Shown: piece after piece, positions 6,537 to 10,375 of the stretch
Position numbering within the stretch: the stretch's first letter is position 1
Layout: each line of letters starts with the position of its first letter
Assembly (NCBI GenBank): GCA_027017505.1
Contig: JALUQR010000200.1
Span: forward strand, 6,974-17,348
DNA length: 10,375 bases
Direction: 5' to 3'
DNA from: a bacterium
Lineage (GTDB): Bacteria > Desulfobacterota > GWC2-55-46 > DRQE01
Notes under the pieces: model-generated
The model's input: only the letters and a program-made list of their open reading frames with translations
What the model was told of the DNA's origin: nothing
Database searches by the model: none
Translations under genes and position numbers: made by a program

Positions 6537-7630
6537 CTGTTTCCCTCTTCTGCGTATATGTTGAGCAGTATTCCCACCGATGCCATACTCACCATAAGGG
6601 ATGTCCCACCATAGCTGAGAAAGGGCAGTGGAAGCCCCTTTGGCGGTAACATACCCAGCACAACAGCCATGTTTATAAGTGCCTGCAGGATGAGCATAAG
6701 GGTTATACCACCTGCGAGGTATGTGCCGAAAAGCTCTCTTGAGTATCTCGCTATGGTCATTCCACCGAGCAGTATTCCACAGTAGAGTGCTATTACCGCT
6801 GTAACGCCTATAAGGCCCAGCTCTTCTCCTATTATGGAGAAGATAAAGTCAGTGTGTGCCTCTGGCAGGTAGAAGAGCTTGAGCCTTCCCTCGCCAAGCC
6901 CCACACCTGAAAGCCCGCCAGAGCCAAATGCAAGGAAAGACTGTATTATCTGAAAACCCGCACCATCGGGGTCTTTCCAGGGGTCAAGAAAGGCGATAAT
7001 CCTTCTAGTCATGTAATCGAAATTCGTTATAACCACATACATTGCGGGCAGTACTGCAAGCACAAGCCCGCCAATGTAGCTTATCCTCACCCCTCCGATA
7101 AATGCCATCACAAGAAGCAGTATTGCCATGGTTACAGAGGTGCCAAAGTCAGGCTCTGCCATAACCAGACCTATGGGTATTGCGGGAAGCAACACACAGG
7201 GCAGAAACCCAGTGTAAAAGTCCTTCACCCTGTCCTTCTTTTTTTCCAGCAGATATGCCATGAACACCACCATACAGAGCTTTGCCACCTCAGATGGCTG
7301 AAACCTCACAATACCTGCATCTATCCACCTTCTTGCCCCTCCAACCTTGTATCCAATCCCTGGCACGAATATGAGCAAGAGGAGTACCACCGCCAGCAGG
7401 AACATAAACGGGGCAAGCCTGCGGTAAAACCTGTAGGGAAGTTTCAGGGCTACAAAGAACGCACCCATACCCATGAGTGTGTACAGGATGTGTTTCTTAA
7501 CGAAGTGATACTTATCCCCGTACCTTTCAAGGGCAACCACAAAGCTTGTTGAATATACCATCACCACACCCAGTGCAACGAGCAGAAGCACTGAGACTAT
7601 GAGAACTCTATCTGCATTACGCCTGAGCAT
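6533..7630 (-). CDS. ftsW: FtsW, SEDS-family septal peptidoglycan polymerase
   Basis: FtsW is a multi-pass inner-membrane glycosyltransferase that polymerises lipid II at the septum together with its class B PBP (FtsI). The 365 residues contain about ten hydrophobic segments. SEDS hallmarks are GARRWI (98-103), RFQPSE (109-114), AEPDFGT (158-164), AFLDPW (213-218), GFQIIQS (225-231), LPEAHTDFIFSIIGEELG (255-272) and PPKGLPLPFLSYGGTS (329-344). D261 in the AHTD motif matches the aspartate essential for polymerase activity in RodA/FtsW. FtsW rather than RodA is inferred from position between murD and murG. The frame opens with a GTG at 7633 followed at once by ATG at 7630. I chose the ATG because the AAGGGGG site is better spaced from it; it overlaps the murD stop as TGATG. 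Confidence 0.96.
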   Translation of the reverse strand: MLRRNADRVLIVSVLLLVALGVVMVYSTSFVVALERYGDKYHFVKKHILYTLMGMGAFFVALKLPYRFYRRLAPFMFLLAVVLLLLIFVPGIGYKVGGARRWIDAGIVRFQPSEVAKLCMVVFMAYLLEKKKDRVKDFYTGFLPCVLLPAIPIGLVMAEPDFGTSVTMAILLLVMAFIGGVRISYIGGLVLAVLPAMYVVITNFDYMTRRIIAFLDPWKDPDGAGFQIIQSFLAFGSGGLSGVGLGEGRLKLFYLPEAHTDFIFSIIGEELGLIGVTAVIALYCGILLGGMTIARYSRELFGTYLAGGITLMLILQALINMAVVLGMLPPKGLPLPFLSYGGTSLMVSMASVGILLNIYAEEGNR

Positions 7631-8994
7631 CACAGCCCCCTTACTATCTCCTTGAAGCAGTTGCCCCTGTGCTCGAAGTCTCTGAACATATCGAAACTTG
7701 CACAGCCAGGGCTGAAAAGCACCGTATCTCCAGGCTCTGCGTTATCTCTTGCCATGAGGACTGCCTCTTCAAGGCCCTGGGCGTCAAGGGTTCTTGTGCC
7801 AAAGCCTGCTCTTTTAAGTTTATCCCTTGCATCCCCTATGAGGATGAGCAGTTTTACCCTTGAGTCCACCACATCCTTCAACCCTGAAAAGTCCATCCCC
7901 TTGTCCTTTCCGCCTGCTATAAGCACAACCCTTTTTCCCTCTCCTCCGAGCCCCTCAAGTGCCCTTTTAAGAGAGCCAGGGTTTGTGGACTTTGAATCGT
8001 TTATGTATCTTACCCCATTGAGCTCCCTTACGGTCTCCATCCTGTGGGGTAGCCCCCTGAAGGAGTATATGCCCTGTCTTACCGCCCCTTCATCCACACC
8101 AACCACCAGCGCAACACCTATACCTGCCATTATATTTTCAAGGTTGTGTGTGCCCTCTATCTTTATACCCTCTACGGGATAGACGCTCTCTCTGCCAGCG
8201 TATCTGCACACTATGTTATCGCCTGTAAGATACACACCCTCTTTAAGCTCCCGCTTTGTGCTGAAGGGTAAAAGGGTCTGCTCTTTTATGCCTCTTCTTT
8301 CGAGCTCCTCTCTTATAACACTGTCTTCAATGTTTACCACCCTGTGGTCTTCCTCCTTCTGGTTCATGAATATGCGGAACTTTGCGTCCACATAGTCCCT
8401 GAATGAGTGGTATCTGTCCATGTGGTCTTCTGTTATGTTCAGAAGCACAGAGACTCTGGGTCTCAGCGTGCGGATGTTTTCGAGCTGAAAACTGCTGAGC
8501 TCAAGAAGGCAGAGCTCATAGTCCTGCTCGAAGAACTTGAGTGCGGGCACACCTATGTTTCCTCCTGTAAATGTTCTTATTCCCGCGCGTGTGAGTATGT
8601 CCGCTACAAGGGTTGTTGTGGTGGTCTTTCCATTTGTGCCCGTAACTGCTATTATCGGCACATCGGTGAGTCTTGATAGAAGCTCCACATCGCTTATAAC
8701 CTCTGTGTGGTGTTTTATGGTTTTGAAAAGCCCTGTATCTGTTCTCACCCCTGGGCTTACAACGACGAGGTCTGCCCCGTTGAACAGCTCTTCTGTGTGT
8801 CCGCCTGCCTCTATCCTTACGCCTGCCTTTTCAAGCTCCTCTCTGCACTCTATGAGTTCTGCAGGCTTTACATCTGTTGCAGTTACATCTGCCCCGCAGG
8901 CTGAAAGAAACAGTGCGGTATAGCTACCCGTAACACCGAGTCCCACCACCACTATCTTTTTGTTTTCAAGCAGTATCCTCTCTCTTATCATCAT
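7630..8994 (-). CDS. murD: UDP-N-acetylmuramoylalanine--D-glutamate ligase MurD
   Basis: MurD adds D-Glu to UDP-MurNAc-L-Ala using ATP, in the cytoplasm. The 454 residues fit the family. The N-terminal domain has VVGLGVTG (16-23) and VSPGV (79-83). The ATPase domain has the P-loop GTNGKTTT (119-126), ELSSFQLE (165-172) and NITEDHMDRY (186-195). The C-terminal domain has LPHRME (315-320), NDSKSTNPGS (332-341), GGKDKG (361-366) and LFSPGCASFDMF (426-437). ELSSFQLE and SPGCASFD mark it as MurD rather than MurC or MurF. The frame begins with two ATG codons in a row at 8994 and 8991, either of which overlaps the mraY stop (ATGATGA). No real Shine-Dalgarno precedes them, so initiation probably depends on ribosomes finishing mraY. 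Confidence 0.97.
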   Translation of the reverse strand: MMIRERILLENKKIVVVGLGVTGSYTALFLSACGADVTATDVKPAELIECREELEKAGVRIEAGGHTEELFNGADLVVVSPGVRTDTGLFKTIKHHTEVISDVELLSRLTDVPIIAVTGTNGKTTTTTLVADILTRAGIRTFTGGNIGVPALKFFEQDYELCLLELSSFQLENIRTLRPRVSVLLNITEDHMDRYHSFRDYVDAKFRIFMNQKEEDHRVVNIEDSVIREELERRGIKEQTLLPFSTKRELKEGVYLTGDNIVCRYAGRESVYPVEGIKIEGTHNLENIMAGIGVALVVGVDEGAVRQGIYSFRGLPHRMETVRELNGVRYINDSKSTNPGSLKRALEGLGGEGKRVVLIAGGKDKGMDFSGLKDVVDSRVKLLILIGDARDKLKRAGFGTRTLDAQGLEEAVLMARDNAEPGDTVLFSPGCASFDMFRDFEHRGNCFKEIVRGL

Positions 8995-10064
8995 CTCAGT
9001 TTAAGTGTGCTTATGGCTATAAGTGACAGTATTATTGATATTATCCAGAACCTTACTATAATCTTCGGCTCGGGCCATCCCTTAAGCTCGAAGTGGTGAT
9101 GTATGGGAGCCATTGCAAACACCCTCTTTCCCCTGAGCCTGAAAGAGAGCACCTGAAAGATGACCGAAAGGGTTTCTGCAACGAACACCCCGCCCACAAG
9201 CAGTAGCAGTATCTCGTTTTTTGTTATGACCGCCAGTGTTCCCAGTGCACCACCCAGTGCAAGTGCACCTGTATCGCCCATGAAGACCTGTGCGGGGTAT
9301 GTGTTGAACCACAGAAACCCCAGGCTTGCTCCCACCATTGCGCCTGCAAACACCGCAAGCTCACCTGCCCCGGGCACATACAGCACCTGCAGATACTGTG
9401 CCATCTTCACATGGCCTGCTATGTAGGCGAGAAGAAGATATGTGCCAGATGCTATGGTTATTGGCCCTATTGCCAGTCCATCAAGCCCGTCGGTAAGGTT
9501 TACCGCATTGGATGCCCCTATTATGACCAGTGATGCAAACACCACATAGAGCCAGCCAAAGTCTATGTACACATTCTTGAAGAACGGTATGGTTATTCCC
9601 GTATCAAAACCGCTGAGATACAGAAATGTTGCACCCAGCAGTGCAACCACACTCTGTGCGGTGAACTTCCACAGGGGTCTCAGCCCCTTCGGGTCTTTAA
9701 GTATCACCTTGCGATAGTCATCTATGAAGCCTATACCACCCATGCCAACGGTTATGAAAACGGTAATCCACACATATACATTCTTGAGGTTGCCCCACAG
9801 GAGAATGGAGCCCACCACACTCAGCAGTATGAGGGTGCCACCCATGGTGGGTGTGCCAGCCTTGTTGTGATGGTTTGGTGGTACATCCTCTCTTATGACC
9901 TCTCCCACCTGCATTATCTTAAGTTTCTTTATAAAATACGGGCCTGCTATAAAACATATAACCAGTGCGGTTATGGTCGCATATATGGTGCGGAAGGTGA
10001 TGTACTGAAATACATTGAATATGGTATGGTACTTTACCAGTGGATAGAGAAAATGCAGTAGCAT
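8991..10064 (-). CDS. mraY: MraY, phospho-MurNAc-pentapeptide translocase
   Basis: MraY is an integral inner-membrane enzyme that transfers phospho-MurNAc-pentapeptide from UDP to undecaprenyl phosphate, giving lipid I. At 357 residues it is close to E. coli MraY. The start (FNVFQYITFRT, 16-26) and AGTPTMGG (69-76) are family signatures. The catalytic and Mg-binding region shows GFIDDYRK (112-119, D115/D116), NLTDGLDGLAIGP (189-201) and FMGDTGA (261-267, D264). The histidine motif APIHHHFELKGW (319-330) is complete. About ten hydrophobic segments are visible. The ATG overlaps the murF stop by one base (TAATG), with GGGGGTGG upstream as ribosome site. Inhibitor-binding residues such as the HHH motif look ordinary. 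Confidence 0.98.
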   Translation of the reverse strand: MLLHFLYPLVKYHTIFNVFQYITFRTIYATITALVICFIAGPYFIKKLKIMQVGEVIREDVPPNHHNKAGTPTMGGTLILLSVVGSILLWGNLKNVYVWITVFITVGMGGIGFIDDYRKVILKDPKGLRPLWKFTAQSVVALLGATFLYLSGFDTGITIPFFKNVYIDFGWLYVVFASLVIIGASNAVNLTDGLDGLAIGPITIASGTYLLLAYIAGHVKMAQYLQVLYVPGAGELAVFAGAMVGASLGFLWFNTYPAQVFMGDTGALALGGALGTLAVITKNEILLLLVGGVFVAETLSVIFQVLSFRLRGKRVFAMAPIHHHFELKGWPEPKIIVRFWIISIILSLIAISTLKLR

Positions 10065-10375
10065 TAGTGTCCACCCCCGCTGAGTCCTGCCAGTATCTCC
10101 TCTGTGTGTGCAATCCTTGAGCCCTTTATGAGCACCACATCACCTTCCCTGAGTATGGTTTTGAGAAACTCAAGTGCCTCTCTGTTATCCCTTGCGGGAT
10201 ACACATTTTCTACCTTCATGCCCTCCATTATGGCTCCCTCTGTAACATCCATCCTGTATCTGCCAACTGGTATGAGCACATCCACCGCCATTGTGGCTGT
10301 AAGATTGCCAGCCTTTTTGTGTTCCTCTGGGGCAATCTCTCCAAGCTCTGCCATCTCACCTATAATCACTATCTT
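10064..10375 (-). CDS. murF: MurF, UDP-MurNAc-tripeptide--D-Ala-D-Ala ligase (C-terminal part only)
   Basis: MurF adds the D-Ala-D-Ala made by Ddl to UDP-MurNAc-tripeptide, the last cytoplasmic precursor step. Only the final 103 codons are in the window; the frame is open to the right edge, so the start and the N-terminal and ATPase domains are missing. The fragment begins KIVIIGEMAELGE, which corresponds to the GDMxELG motif of the MurF C-terminal ligase domain, and ends with VLIKGSRIAHTEEIL, matching the KGSR motif near the MurF C-terminus. Its stop overlaps the mraY start (TAATG). Codon use is biased: 7 of 10 Ile codons are ATA and all 6 Arg codons are AGA or AGG. The call rests on these two motifs and on position directly before mraY. 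Confidence 0.93.
   Translation of the reverse strand, partial: KIVIIGEMAELGEIAPEEHKKAGNLTATMAVDVLIPVGRYRMDVTEGAIMEGMKVENVYPARDNREALEFLKTILREGDVVLIKGSRIAHTEEILAGLSGGGH

Overview
The whole window lies inside a division and cell wall (dcw) gene cluster. Every gene is on the minus strand, so the cluster reads from right to left. In transcription order it is: murF (3' part), mraY, murD, ftsW, murG, murC, murB, ddl, ftsQ, ftsA and ftsZ (5' part). Nine genes are complete. murF and ftsZ are cut by the window edges.

Organism: the order murC-murB-ddl-ftsQ-ftsA-ftsZ, with MurG, FtsW and FtsQ all present, is typical of Gram-negative (diderm) bacteria. I infer a Nitrospirota- or Desulfobacterota-like lineage, with low confidence. 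GC is roughly one half by eye. Codon choice leans towards ATA for Ile and AGA/AGG for Arg: in the murF fragment 7 of 10 Ile codons are ATA and all 6 Arg codons are AGA or AGG. Such a bias is common in thermophiles but does not prove thermophily.

Layout: the genes are packed almost without spacers. Junctions are overlaps of 1, 4 or 7 nt or gaps of 3 or 4 nt. The only real spacer is the 31 nt between ftsA and ftsZ, which holds an A-rich stretch and the strongest Shine-Dalgarno sequence seen here. No promoter, terminator, RNA gene, mobile element, CRISPR array or origin could be supported, and no stretch above 300 bases lacks a gene.

How the genes work together: MurB, MurC, MurD and MurF (with MurA and MurE encoded elsewhere) build UDP-MurNAc-pentapeptide in the cytoplasm, and Ddl supplies the D-Ala-D-Ala end. 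MraY moves the precursor onto undecaprenyl phosphate (lipid I) and MurG adds GlcNAc (lipid II). FtsW polymerises lipid II at the septum. FtsQ, FtsA and FtsZ form and anchor the divisome. All key motifs checked are intact.

I found no novel system. The findings are small: revised starts, tight coupling, in-frame gene neighbours, a few short palindromes and the codon bias.
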